Of a stretch of DNA of 5,489 nt, positions 1 to 5,238 are shown in pieces. How positions within the stretch are numbered: the first letter of the stretch is position 1; every line of letters begins with the position of its first letter. The position numbers and the translations under genes are program-made. The notes below the pieces were generated by a model. The model worked only from the letters and a program-made list of their open reading frames with translations, ran no database searches and was not told where the DNA came from. Location of the stretch: positions 22,819-28,307 of the forward strand of contig PATI01000034.1 of assembly GCA_002712335.1 (NCBI GenBank). Reading direction: 5' to 3'. Source of the DNA: Rhodospirillaceae bacterium. GTDB lineage: Bacteria > Pseudomonadota > Alphaproteobacteria > MPNO01 > UBA2964.

Positions 1-813
1 TTCAAAGAAATGGTTCAAAGGGCGAAGGAATATATTTTCGCCGGTGATATATTCCAAGTTGTTTTGTCACAACGTTTTTCTTTTCCGTTTAAATTATCAC
101 CTTTTTCTCTATACCGGGCACTCAGGAGAACCAATCCCTCCCCCTTTCTGTTTTTCTTAAATTTTGGAGAATTTTCAGTTATTGGATCTAGTCCGGAAAT
201 ACTGGTTCGATTAAGACAAAATAAAATAACGCTGCGACCTTTGGCCGGCACTCGACCTAGAGGAAAAACTAACTCTGAAGATGAAAAGTTAGCAAAAGAG
301 CTCCTTAAAGATGAAAAGGAACGTGCCGAGCACTTAATGCTGCTAGATCTTGGACGAAACGATGTTGGACGGGTCGCTCAACCAGGATCCGTAAAAGTAA
401 CTGAAAAAATGGTTATCGAGCGCTACTCCCATGTCATGCATATCGTATCTAATGTGGAAGGGATAATTGATCCAAATTTTGATGCAATGGACGCTCTCGC
501 TGGCGGGTTTCCCGCTGGCACAGTATCGGGAGCTCCTAAAATACGCGCAATGCAAATTATTGACGAACTGGAAATGGTCAAAAGAGGAATATATGCCGGT
601 GCCGTTGGATATTTTTCAGCAAACGGATCTATGGACACTTGCATAGTCCTCCGAACTGCAATCGTTAAAGAGGGCGTGATGTATATCCAATCCGGTGCCG
701 GAATAGTCGCTGACAGTAACCCTGACTCGGAACACCAGGAATGTATTAACAAGGCACAGGCTTTGGTAAGAGCTGCTGAAGAAGCAGTAATGTATGCAGA
801 AAGTACAAGATAA
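1..813 (+). CDS. trpE: Anthranilate synthase component I, C-terminal part (5' end outside window)
   Basis: TrpE, the large subunit of anthranilate synthase, converts chorismate plus ammonia (delivered by TrpG) to anthranilate, the first committed step of tryptophan synthesis in the cytoplasm. The reading frame is open from base 1, so the start lies upstream; about 270 residues are visible of a family length near 500. The visible part is the chorismate-binding domain. Counting from the first codon, it shows IGSSPE (61-66), GTRPRG (83-88), [13 protein letters not shown] (109-121), HVMHIVS with the catalytic-type histidine (144-150), [15 protein letters not shown] (170-184) and [14 protein letters not shown] (231-244). 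The N-terminal region with the tryptophan feedback site is missing, so feedback sensitivity cannot be judged. It ends in TAA. The GTVSGAPK motif and downstream trpGDC favour TrpE over the related PabB. No frameshift or odd composition is seen. Confidence 0.96.
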   Translation, partial: FKEMVQRAKEYIFAGDIFQVVLSQRFSFPFKLSPFSLYRALRRTNPSPFLFFLNFGEFSVIGSSPEILVRLRQNKITLRPLAGTRPRGKTNSEDEKLAKELLKDEKERAEHLMLLDLGRNDVGRVAQPGSVKVTEKMVIERYSHVMHIVSNVEGIIDPNFDAMDALAGGFPAGTVSGAPKIRAMQIIDELEMVKRGIYAGAVGYFSANGSMDTCIVLRTAIVKEGVMYIQSGAGIVADSNPDSEHQECINKAQALVRAAEEAVMYAESTR

Positions 814-950
814 TGGCTTGTTATTTCGATAAATTCTATCTTACACAAAGTCAAAATTTAAAGCTGATAGTTTTTCCAGTTACTTTCGTTAGCGTAACCA
901 ACTTGCTATAAAGCAACCTCTAATCAACAATATTATGTTTAAAATTTGAA
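814..950 (+). other. trpE-trpG intergenic gap with no convincing gene
   Basis: These 137 AT-rich bases separate two genes that are often adjacent or fused. A 32-codon open frame starts with an ATG overlapping the trpE stop (TAATG, 813-815) and ends at TAA 909-911. It has no clear ribosome binding site, no tryptophan codon and no recognisable motif, so it is not called as a gene. Short inverted repeats are present (GTTAC 879-883 with GTAAC 894-898; TTGCT 903-907 with AGCAA 912-916). Neither is followed by a T-run, so no rho-independent terminator is supported. There is no Trp-codon leader peptide, so classical attenuation is not seen here. Confidence 0.6.
904..912 (+). promoter_or_regulatory. 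Possible extended -10 promoter ahead of trpG
   Basis: TGCTATAAA matches an extended -10 element (TGn followed by TATAAA, five of six to TATAAT) and ends 38 bases before the trpG ATG. No good -35 hexamer lies 16-18 bases upstream. It sits inside a 5-base-stem hairpin (903-916). In this AT-rich sequence such a match can arise by chance, so this is only a candidate internal promoter for trpGDC-moaC-moeA. Confidence 0.3.
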
Positions 951-1541
951 ATGCTCACCTTAATCGACAATTACGATAGCTTTGCTTACAACCTAGTTCA
1001 TTATTTCGGGGAATTAGGGGCAAAAACAATCGTTTATCGTAATGACGATATGTCTGCGGAAGAAATATTAGAAACCAAACCAGATTCCATTGTTCTTTCG
1101 CCCGGGCCCTGTGAGCCAGATAAAGCTGGAATTTGCTTGGAATTAATAAAAAAATCTGAGGGAAATATTCCCATGTTAGGCGTATGTTTAGGACACCAAT
1201 CCATCGCTCAAGCATTTGGCGCTAGCATTGTACGGGCAGAAAAACCTGTTCATGGCAAATCGAGCAAAATTAGTCACATAGGTAAAGATTTATTTCTAGG
1301 TATTCCTGAAAACTTTAAAGCGATAAGATATCATTCTCTTATTGTTAATCCGAAGACAACACCAAGTTGTTTAAAAGTTACAGCAAGAACGGAGGATGAA
1401 TTGGTAATGGGTTTAGCCCATAACAAATGGCCGATATATGGTGTTCAATTTCATCCCGAAAGTATTGAAACAGAATATGGTCACAAATTATTGAATAACT
1501 TTCTCAAACTTTCTCGAAAATGGAGGACGCGGCATGACTAA
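951..1541 (+). CDS. trpG: Anthranilate synthase component II (glutamine amidotransferase)
   Basis: TrpG is the glutaminase subunit that releases ammonia from glutamine and channels it to TrpE. At 196 residues it has the normal length of a class I amidotransferase domain. The start is fixed by the family opening LIDNYDSFAYNLVHYFGE (residues 4-21). Other landmarks are the oxyanion-loop region LSPGPCEPDKAG (49-60), the nucleophile elbow GVCLGHQ with Cys79 (77-83), HGKSS (101-105), and the HPE motif with His168 and Glu170 that completes the catalytic triad. The ribosome binding site is poor (AT-rich TTTAAAATTTGAA before ATG), which may limit translation or reflect an unusual initiation region. 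The last codons, with stop TAA, overlap the start of trpD by 8 bases, suggesting translational coupling. The same protein could also serve para-aminobenzoate synthase as PabA; the operon context favours TrpG as the main role. Confidence 0.96.
   Translation: MLTLIDNYDSFAYNLVHYFGELGAKTIVYRNDDMSAEEILETKPDSIVLSPGPCEPDKAGICLELIKKSEGNIPMLGVCLGHQSIAQAFGASIVRAEKPVHGKSSKISHIGKDLFLGIPENFKAIRYHSLIVNPKTTPSCLKVTARTEDELVMGLAHNKWPIYGVQFHPESIETEYGHKLLNNFLKLSRKWRTRHD
1522..1527 (+). promoter_or_regulatory. Ribosome binding site of trpD
   Basis: GGAGGA lies six bases before the trpD ATG at 1534 and inside the trpG coding region. It is the strongest Shine-Dalgarno match among the trp genes of the window and decides the trpD start. 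Confidence 0.8.
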
Positions 1542-2559
1542 CGCCGCCGAGGGTATAAAACCCCTGCTGGACAAGGTTGCTAGTGGTGAAACATTAAAAG
1601 AATTTGAAGCGGAGAATGCCTTTGACATTATTATGTCAGGAGATGCTACTCCGTCACAGATAGGTGCATTCCTAATGGCGTTAAGGGTCAGAGGGGAAAC
1701 CGTCGACGAAATAACCGCTGCAGCCAGAATAATGCGAAACAAGGCCAAGAGTATTTCCGCTCCCGGTAATGCAATTGATATTGTAGGAACAGGTGGAGAT
1801 GGAGGTGGAACTCTTAATATTTCCACCGGAGCTGCAATCGTTACAGCCGGTTGCGGAGTTCCAATAGCAAAGCACGGCAACCGGGCATTATCTTCACGCG
1901 CTGGTGCGGCTGATGTACTGGGAGCTCTTGGCGTAAATATTGATTGTGAGATGGAACAAATCGAAAAATCAATTCGTAGTGCAAATATAGGTTTTATGAT
2001 GGCTCCCAGACACCATAGCGCAACAAGACATGTCGCTGGACCGAGAGTAGAGCTCGCAACGAGAACAATTTTTAATATTTTAGGCCCCCTATCCAACCCG
2101 GCAGGAGTCAACAGACTACTTGTGGGAGTATTTGCTCGGGAGTGGGTGGAGCCGATGGCAAAAGTTTTGGGTAAACTAGGTGCAGATCGCGCCTGGGTAG
2201 TGCATGGGTCAGATGGTCTTGATGAGCTTACTACTACAGGACCATCCTATGTCGCTGCTCTTGAAAATGGTAAGGTAACCAATTTTATCGTATCCCCATC
2301 TGACGCAGGTATACCGAATGCGAAACCAGAAGATTTAAAAGGCGGTGACGCCAAAGAAAATGCAAAAGCAATGATGGCAATGCTAGATGGAGAAAAAAGT
2401 CCATTTCGGGATGTGGTGACCTATACAGCGGGAGCAGGACTTATAGTTGCTGATAAAGCCAAAAACCTTGAAGAAGGAGTTCAGATAGCTGCCACTGCAA
2501 TTGATAATGGAAAGGCAAAAATGGCCTTGAAAAAATTGATAAAAATAACCAATGAATAA
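1534..2559 (+). CDS. trpD: Anthranilate phosphoribosyltransferase
   Basis: TrpD transfers the phosphoribosyl group of PRPP to anthranilate, giving N-(5'-phosphoribosyl)anthranilate, the second step of the pathway. At 341 residues it is full length. An N-terminal helical region precedes the PRPP-binding motif GTGGDGGGTLNIST (85-98). Then come KHGNRALSSRAGAADVLGALG (the core KHGNR at 113-117), the anthranilate-binding segment APRHHSATRHVAGPRVELATR (starting 157; conserved Arg171), FNILGPLSNPA (180-190), and the magnesium-binding DGLDE (227-231). The start is supported by GGAGGA at 1522-1527, six bases before the ATG and inside the 3' end of trpG, which this gene overlaps. It ends with TAA, and trpC starts 23 bases later. 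Nothing is unusual in length or key residues. Thymidine phosphorylases share the fold, but the HGNR and GTGGDG wording and the operon identify TrpD. Confidence 0.97.
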   Translation: MTNAAEGIKPLLDKVASGETLKEFEAENAFDIIMSGDATPSQIGAFLMALRVRGETVDEITAAARIMRNKAKSISAPGNAIDIVGTGGDGGGTLNISTGAAIVTAGCGVPIAKHGNRALSSRAGAADVLGALGVNIDCEMEQIEKSIRSANIGFMMAPRHHSATRHVAGPRVELATRTIFNILGPLSNPAGVNRLLVGVFAREWVEPMAKVLGKLGADRAWVVHGSDGLDELTTTGPSYVAALENGKVTNFIVSPSDAGIPNAKPEDLKGGDAKENAKAMMAMLDGEKSPFRDVVTYTAGAGLIVADKAKNLEEGVQIAATAIDNGKAKMALKKLIKITNE

Positions 2560-2582
2560 CCACTGATCACATCGTAAGACTT

Positions 2583-3389
2583 ATGAATAATGCGCTAACT
2601 AATATTTGTGAGAATAAAAGGAAACACATCGCTATAAATGAAGGTCGTCATCCTTTAAGTGAAATTAAGCAACTTTGTAAATCCATAGAGCCACCGCGGG
2701 GGTTTTTAAATGCTTTGAAAAATAACTCACAGAAAGGTTATGGCCTTATTGCAGAGATAAAGCGTTCGTCTCCCAGTAAAGGCCTAATTCGAAAAGATTT
2801 TGACCCTAAGTCTCTTTCCATGGCTTATCACTCGGGAGGAGCTACTTGTATATCTGTACTGACCGACGAGCCATATTTTGGCGGAAAAGACCGACATTTA
2901 TGTGAAGCAAAAAAAGCAGTCAAGATCCCAATATTGAGAAAAGATTTCATGCTGGAGCCTTATCAAATTCATGAATCCCGCGCACTAGGAGCAGACTGCA
3001 TTTTACTTATAATGGCTGCCCTTTCTAAAAACAAATCAATGGAATTGTAGGGTATAGCAAATTCTTATGGCATGGACGTACTAATCGAGGTTCATAATGA
3101 AGAAGAACTAGAGCAGGCACTAGAACTGAGCTCTCCTTTAATCGGGATTAATAATCGGAACCTTAAAACGTTAGAGACAGATATCTCTAATACAAAAACT
3201 CTTTCTAAATTAGTCCCCGAAGAAAAACTTATTGTTTCAGAAAGTGGTTTAAATACACCAGAGGACCTCGCCGAGATGGCAACAATTGGGGTAAGGTGTT
3301 TCCTTATTGGAGAATCACTGATGCGGAAAAAAGACGTATCTGTCGCAGTCAAAAATTTATTAGATGACCCTTTAAAAGATTCATCGTAA
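2583..3389 (+). pseudogene. trpC: Indole-3-glycerol phosphate synthase interrupted by one in-frame TAG
   Basis: TrpC closes the indole ring, turning 1-(o-carboxyphenylamino)-1-deoxyribulose 5-phosphate into indole-3-glycerol phosphate. The gene is 269 codons with its final TAA, a normal length, but codon 156 is TAG (3048-3050). Both sides are in the same frame and align with the family without a gap, so this is a nonsense codon, not a frameshift. Counting the TAG as one residue, expected active-site residues are present: Glu58 and Lys60 in AEIKRSSPSKG, Lys120 in LRKDF, Glu169 in VLIEVH, Asn190 in GINNRNL, and Glu220-Ser221 in VSESG. The stop lies in the helix after barrel strand 4 (CILLIMAAL). 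Relatives commonly have Glu there (EL-E-), so GAG to TAG is likely, with CAG or AAG also possible. The ribosome binding site is weak. Nonsense mutation, sequence error, suppression/readthrough, or two half-proteins (2583-3050 and 3072-3389) remain open. Confidence 0.88.
3048..3050 (+). other. In-frame amber codon within trpC
   Basis: TAG follows ATG GAA TTG and precedes GGT ATA GCA in the trpC frame. It is the only in-frame TAG in any gene of the window. The six visible gene ends use TAA four times (trpE, trpG, trpD, trpC) and TGA twice (moaC, moeA). The sequence immediately downstream shows no obvious readthrough stem-loop that I can support by eye. Confidence 0.97.
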
Positions 3390-3393
3390 AGGA
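3388..3393 (+). promoter_or_regulatory. Ribosome binding site of moaC, deciding a TTG start
   Basis: AAAGGA overlaps the trpC stop codon and lies eight bases before TTG at 3402, a good spacing. A second AAGGA (3396-3400) is only one base from the TTG and is too close to act. The first site supports the TTG start over the next in-frame ATG, at 3453. Confidence 0.6.
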
Positions 3394-3401
3394 ATAAGGA
3401 C

Positions 3402-3893
3402 TTGAAAAACAAGATAGGGCTGAGCCACCTCGATGAAGATGGTACCGCAGTAATGGTTGATGTATCTGATAAAGACATAACCAACAGGATAGCAACAGCG
3501 GCGGGAAAAGTTACTATGCAACCGCACACCATGCAATTAATTAAGGAAGGCGGTTTAAAAAAAGGTGATGTAGTTTCGGTTGCGCGGCTAGCGGGTATAT
3601 TTGGTGCTAAACATACCCCGCAGCTTATCCCCCTTTGTCATCCACTTACTTTACAAAATATTGAAATTCAACTCGATTTAGATAATTTAAACTGCGCCAT
3701 CAATATAAAAGCAACATGCAAGGTAATGGGACAAACTGGTGTTGAGATGGAAGCTCTCACTGCCGTTTCGGTTGCAGCGCTGACGATTTATGATATGTGC
3801 AAAGCGGTAGATAGAACAATGGAATTAACAAATATTCACCTCGTTGCCAAATCAGGAGGAAAATCTCCTGACTTCAATATCAATGAGAATTGA
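3402..3893 (+). CDS. moaC: Cyclic pyranopterin monophosphate synthase, TTG start
   Basis: MoaC converts 3',8-cyclo-7,8-dihydro-GTP (made by MoaA) to cyclic pyranopterin monophosphate, the first stable intermediate of molybdenum cofactor synthesis. The 163-residue length is typical. The family opening LSHLDEDGTAVMVDVSDK (7-24) requires initiation upstream of the first in-frame ATG (3453), so the TTG at 3402, with AAAGGA ahead of it, is the best start. Further landmarks are GDVVSVARLAGIFGAKHTPQ (starting 55), the LIPLCHPL core with His80 (75-82), TGVEMEALTAVSVAALTIYD (112-131) with the conserved acidic residues, and MCKAVD (132-137) with Lys134; Asp131 and Lys134 correspond to the known active-site pair. 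The C-terminus AKSGGKSPDF is family-like. It begins 12 bases after trpC and ends 3 bases before moeA, so it is probably on the same transcript. A nonsense codon in trpC could reduce its expression by polarity. Confidence 0.95.
   Translation: MKNKIGLSHLDEDGTAVMVDVSDKDITNRIATAAGKVTMQPHTMQLIKEGGLKKGDVVSVARLAGIFGAKHTPQLIPLCHPLTLQNIEIQLDLDNLNCAINIKATCKVMGQTGVEMEALTAVSVAALTIYDMCKAVDRTMELTNIHLVAKSGGKSPDFNINEN
3852..3871 (+). repeat. Perfect 7-base inverted repeat at the 3' end of moaC
   Basis: TCAGGAG (3852-3858) is complementary to CTCCTGA (3865-3871), with a six-base A-rich spacer and a possible eighth G-T pair. It lies in the codons for the conserved C-terminal SGGKSPD, 25 bases before the moeA ATG. 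There is no T-run after it, so it is not a terminator. It places a strong AGGAGG sequence in a stem, too far from moeA to be its own ribosome binding site. It may be a chance product of the conserved protein sequence. Confidence 0.5.
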
Positions 3894-3896
3894 GAA

Positions 3897-5114
3897 ATGA
3901 TCCCCGTCCAAGAAGCTAAAAAGAGAATAATATCAACAATAGAGCTTATGCCCACCGAACAAGTATCCCTTCAGGCTAGCTTTGGCCGGGTACTGGCCAC
4001 TGATGTATCTGCTCGAAGAACTCAACCTCCATACGCAGTCTCAGCTATGGACGGTTATGCCGTTCGAGCTAAAGATGTTTCCTCAAAACCTTATAAATTA
4101 AAAATAATAGGACATGTACCCGCAGGACAATCTTTTGAGGGGAAGGTAAACAAAAACGAAGCGGTAAGAATATTTACCGGAGCGAAAATTCCTGAGGGAG
4201 CAGATGCGGTTATCATTCAGGAAAATACTAGATGTGATGATAGCTCGGTAAATGTTACAGACGGCAAAAGTAGTGTGGGACAATTCATAAGACAGTCGGG
4301 ATTGGATTTTAAAAAAGGAGATATCCTTCTAAAAGCTGGGCAAGTTTTAACAGCTAGAGATATAGGTTTAGCAGCGGGAATGAATGTATCCTGGCTAACA
4401 GTACGACGAAAACCAAGAATTGCATTATTGGCTACAGGTGATGAAATTGCTATGCCCGGACAGGAACTAGGGCCTAATCAAATAGTGAGTTCAAATGGCC
4501 CGGCCCTAAATGCTTTCATCCTTGCACTCGGCGGTATTCCCATAGATTTAGGAATTGCGCCCGACTCTAGAGATGGCCTTTTAAAGATGGCGGAGGGCGC
4601 CAAAGGTACAGATATGTTAATCACCTGTGGTGGCGCTTCCGTGGGAGAACATGACCTCGTTAAAAGTGTTTTAAGCGAAATTGGACTAAAAATTGAATTT
4701 TGGCGAATAGCAATGAGACCCGGCAAACCCCTCATCTATGGAAAAATAGGAAAAACTAGAATGCTGGGATTACCAGGAAACCCTGTCTCCGCTATTGTTT
4801 GTGCTACTATATTTCTGCGTCCCGCTATAAATACAATGCTTGGTATAAGAGACGGTGAACCTGAATTAGAGTACGCAAATATTACTGAAGTGCTTCCAAA
4901 AAATGATGAACGTGAGGATTATTTACGGGGCATTTTAGAAAGAAAAGGTGACGGCTCATTGCATGTTACACCCATAGAAAAACAAGATAGCTCGGTATTT
5001 TCTGGACTAGCAAAGGCAAACACCCTAATTGTTAGAGAACCCTTTGCACCAAAGGCTAATGTCGGGAGCCCAGTCATTATCCTACGGCTTAGCGGCGGAA
5101 ACCTCAGTATCTGA
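3897..5114 (+). CDS. moeA: Molybdopterin molybdenumtransferase
   Basis: MoeA inserts molybdate into adenylylated molybdopterin (the MogA/MoaB product) to complete the molybdenum cofactor. The 405 residues match the usual length. The N-terminal part carries the MoeA signature PPYAVSAMDGYAVRAKD (44-60) and RIFTGAKIPEGADAVIIQE (91-109). The molybdopterin-binding domain starts with KPRIALLATGDEI (172-184) and contains IVSSNGPAL (196-204), TCGGASVGEHD (243-253), FWRIAMRPGKPL (268-279) and LGLPGNPVSA (290-299). A C-terminal beta domain with the family-like SSVFSGLAKANTLI (365-378) follows. The ATG at 3897, three bases after the moaC stop, gives the expected family start (MIPVQEAKKRI). The ribosome binding site is weak (TGAGAA), which fits translational coupling to moaC. 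It ends with TGA. No molybdate-binding or MogA fusion is seen. The conserved GD/E and PGKP motifs suggest an active enzyme. Confidence 0.96.
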   Translation: MIPVQEAKKRIISTIELMPTEQVSLQASFGRVLATDVSARRTQPPYAVSAMDGYAVRAKDVSSKPYKLKIIGHVPAGQSFEGKVNKNEAVRIFTGAKIPEGADAVIIQENTRCDDSSVNVTDGKSSVGQFIRQSGLDFKKGDILLKAGQVLTARDIGLAAGMNVSWLTVRRKPRIALLATGDEIAMPGQELGPNQIVSSNGPALNAFILALGGIPIDLGIAPDSRDGLLKMAEGAKGTDMLITCGGASVGEHDLVKSVLSEIGLKIEFWRIAMRPGKPLIYGKIGKTRMLGLPGNPVSAIVCATIFLRPAINTMLGIRDGEPELEYANITEVLPKNDEREDYLRGILERKGDGSLHVTPIEKQDSSVFSGLAKANTLIVREPFAPKANVGSPVIILRLSGGNLSI

Positions 5115-5138
5115 TTCGATAATAACTCACTTTTAATA

Positions 5139-5167
5139 TTGACCAGTCTTTAGAACTTAACTAGAAC
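5139..5167 (+). promoter_or_regulatory. Putative lexA promoter (-35 TTGACC, -10 TAGAAC)
   Basis: TTGACC (5139-5144) matches five of six bases of the -35 consensus. After a 17-base spacer comes TAGAAC (5162-5167), four of six to the -10 consensus. The predicted transcript would begin near 5174, about 65 bases ahead of the lexA ATG. The SOS box occupies part of the spacer and most of the -10 element, a position expected to block RNA polymerase when LexA is bound. Confidence 0.6.
5153..5167 (+). promoter_or_regulatory. SOS box (LexA operator), GAAC-N7-GAAC
   Basis: GAACTTAACTAGAAC is a perfect match to the alphaproteobacterial LexA-binding direct repeat GTTC-N7-GTTC read on the other strand. 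It lies 71 bases before the lexA start and overlaps the predicted promoter, so lexA is probably autoregulated and induced by DNA damage. The match is seen directly; the assignment rests on known alphaproteobacterial operators and the adjacent lexA. Confidence 0.82.
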
Positions 5168-5169
5168 AT

Positions 5170-5199
5170 TGTTAAGATGTTTCTATTTTGTTCTTAACA
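5170..5199 (+). repeat. 8-base inverted repeat enclosing a degenerate second SOS box
   Basis: TGTTAAGA (5170-5177) and TCTTAACA (5192-5199) are perfectly complementary across a 14-base spacer. The spacer and right arm contain GTTT-N7-GTTC (5179-5193), seven of eight conserved bases of a second LexA box in the opposite orientation to the perfect one. The repeat begins three bases after the first box. It may be a secondary operator or the binding site of another factor. Confidence 0.5.
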
Positions 5200-5228
5200 T
5201 GATTGTAGCTTAAAGAAAAATATAAAAA

Positions 5229-5235
5229 AGGTGAT
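5229..5235 (+). promoter_or_regulatory. Ribosome binding site of lexA
   Basis: AGGTGAT matches the distal part of the extended anti-Shine-Dalgarno complement (AAGGAGGTGATC) and ends three bases before the ATG at 5239. Its spacing is suitable for this register, and it fixes the lexA start. Confidence 0.75.
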
Positions 5236-5238
5236 TTA

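Larger units (their letters stand above)
5115..5238 (+). promoter_or_regulatory. moeA-lexA regulatory gap
   Basis: The 124-base gap holds a putative sigma70 promoter, a perfect alphaproteobacterial SOS box, a degenerate second box and interlocked inverted repeats, described separately. I see no rho-independent terminator after moeA: the only good inverted repeat (5170-5199) lacks a following T-run. Some transcription from the upstream operon could therefore enter lexA. Confidence 0.7.

Noticed and set aside
813..911. 32-codon frame beginning at the trpE stop as a small gene or Trp leader peptide
   Set aside because: It has no clear ribosome binding site and no tryptophan codons, and no terminator/antiterminator pair follows. 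It is kept only as an observation on the gap.
1488..2111. Long open frame on the - strand opposite trpD
   Set aside because: It is a shadow of the well-supported trpD and has no family resemblance or ribosome binding evidence. The same applies to the - strand frames opposite trpE (423-854) and moaC/trpC (3092-3532).
2689..2706. GC-rich patch with CCGCGG followed by GGGTTTTT as a terminator inside trpC
   Set aside because: It encodes the conserved PPRGF segment of TrpC and lacks a stable stem before the T-run.
2583..3389. Two independent genes at 2583-3050 and 3072-3389
   Set aside because: Both parts lie in the same frame and together form one uninterrupted IGPS alignment; the sequence between them (GIANSYG) also fits the family. 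One interrupted trpC is the simpler reading, with the split enzyme kept only as a speculative finding.
5170..5199. Rho-independent terminator after moeA
   Set aside because: The inverted repeat is AT-rich with a 14-base loop and is followed by TGATTGTAG, not a T-run; the reverse direction also lacks a suitable T-run next to the arm.
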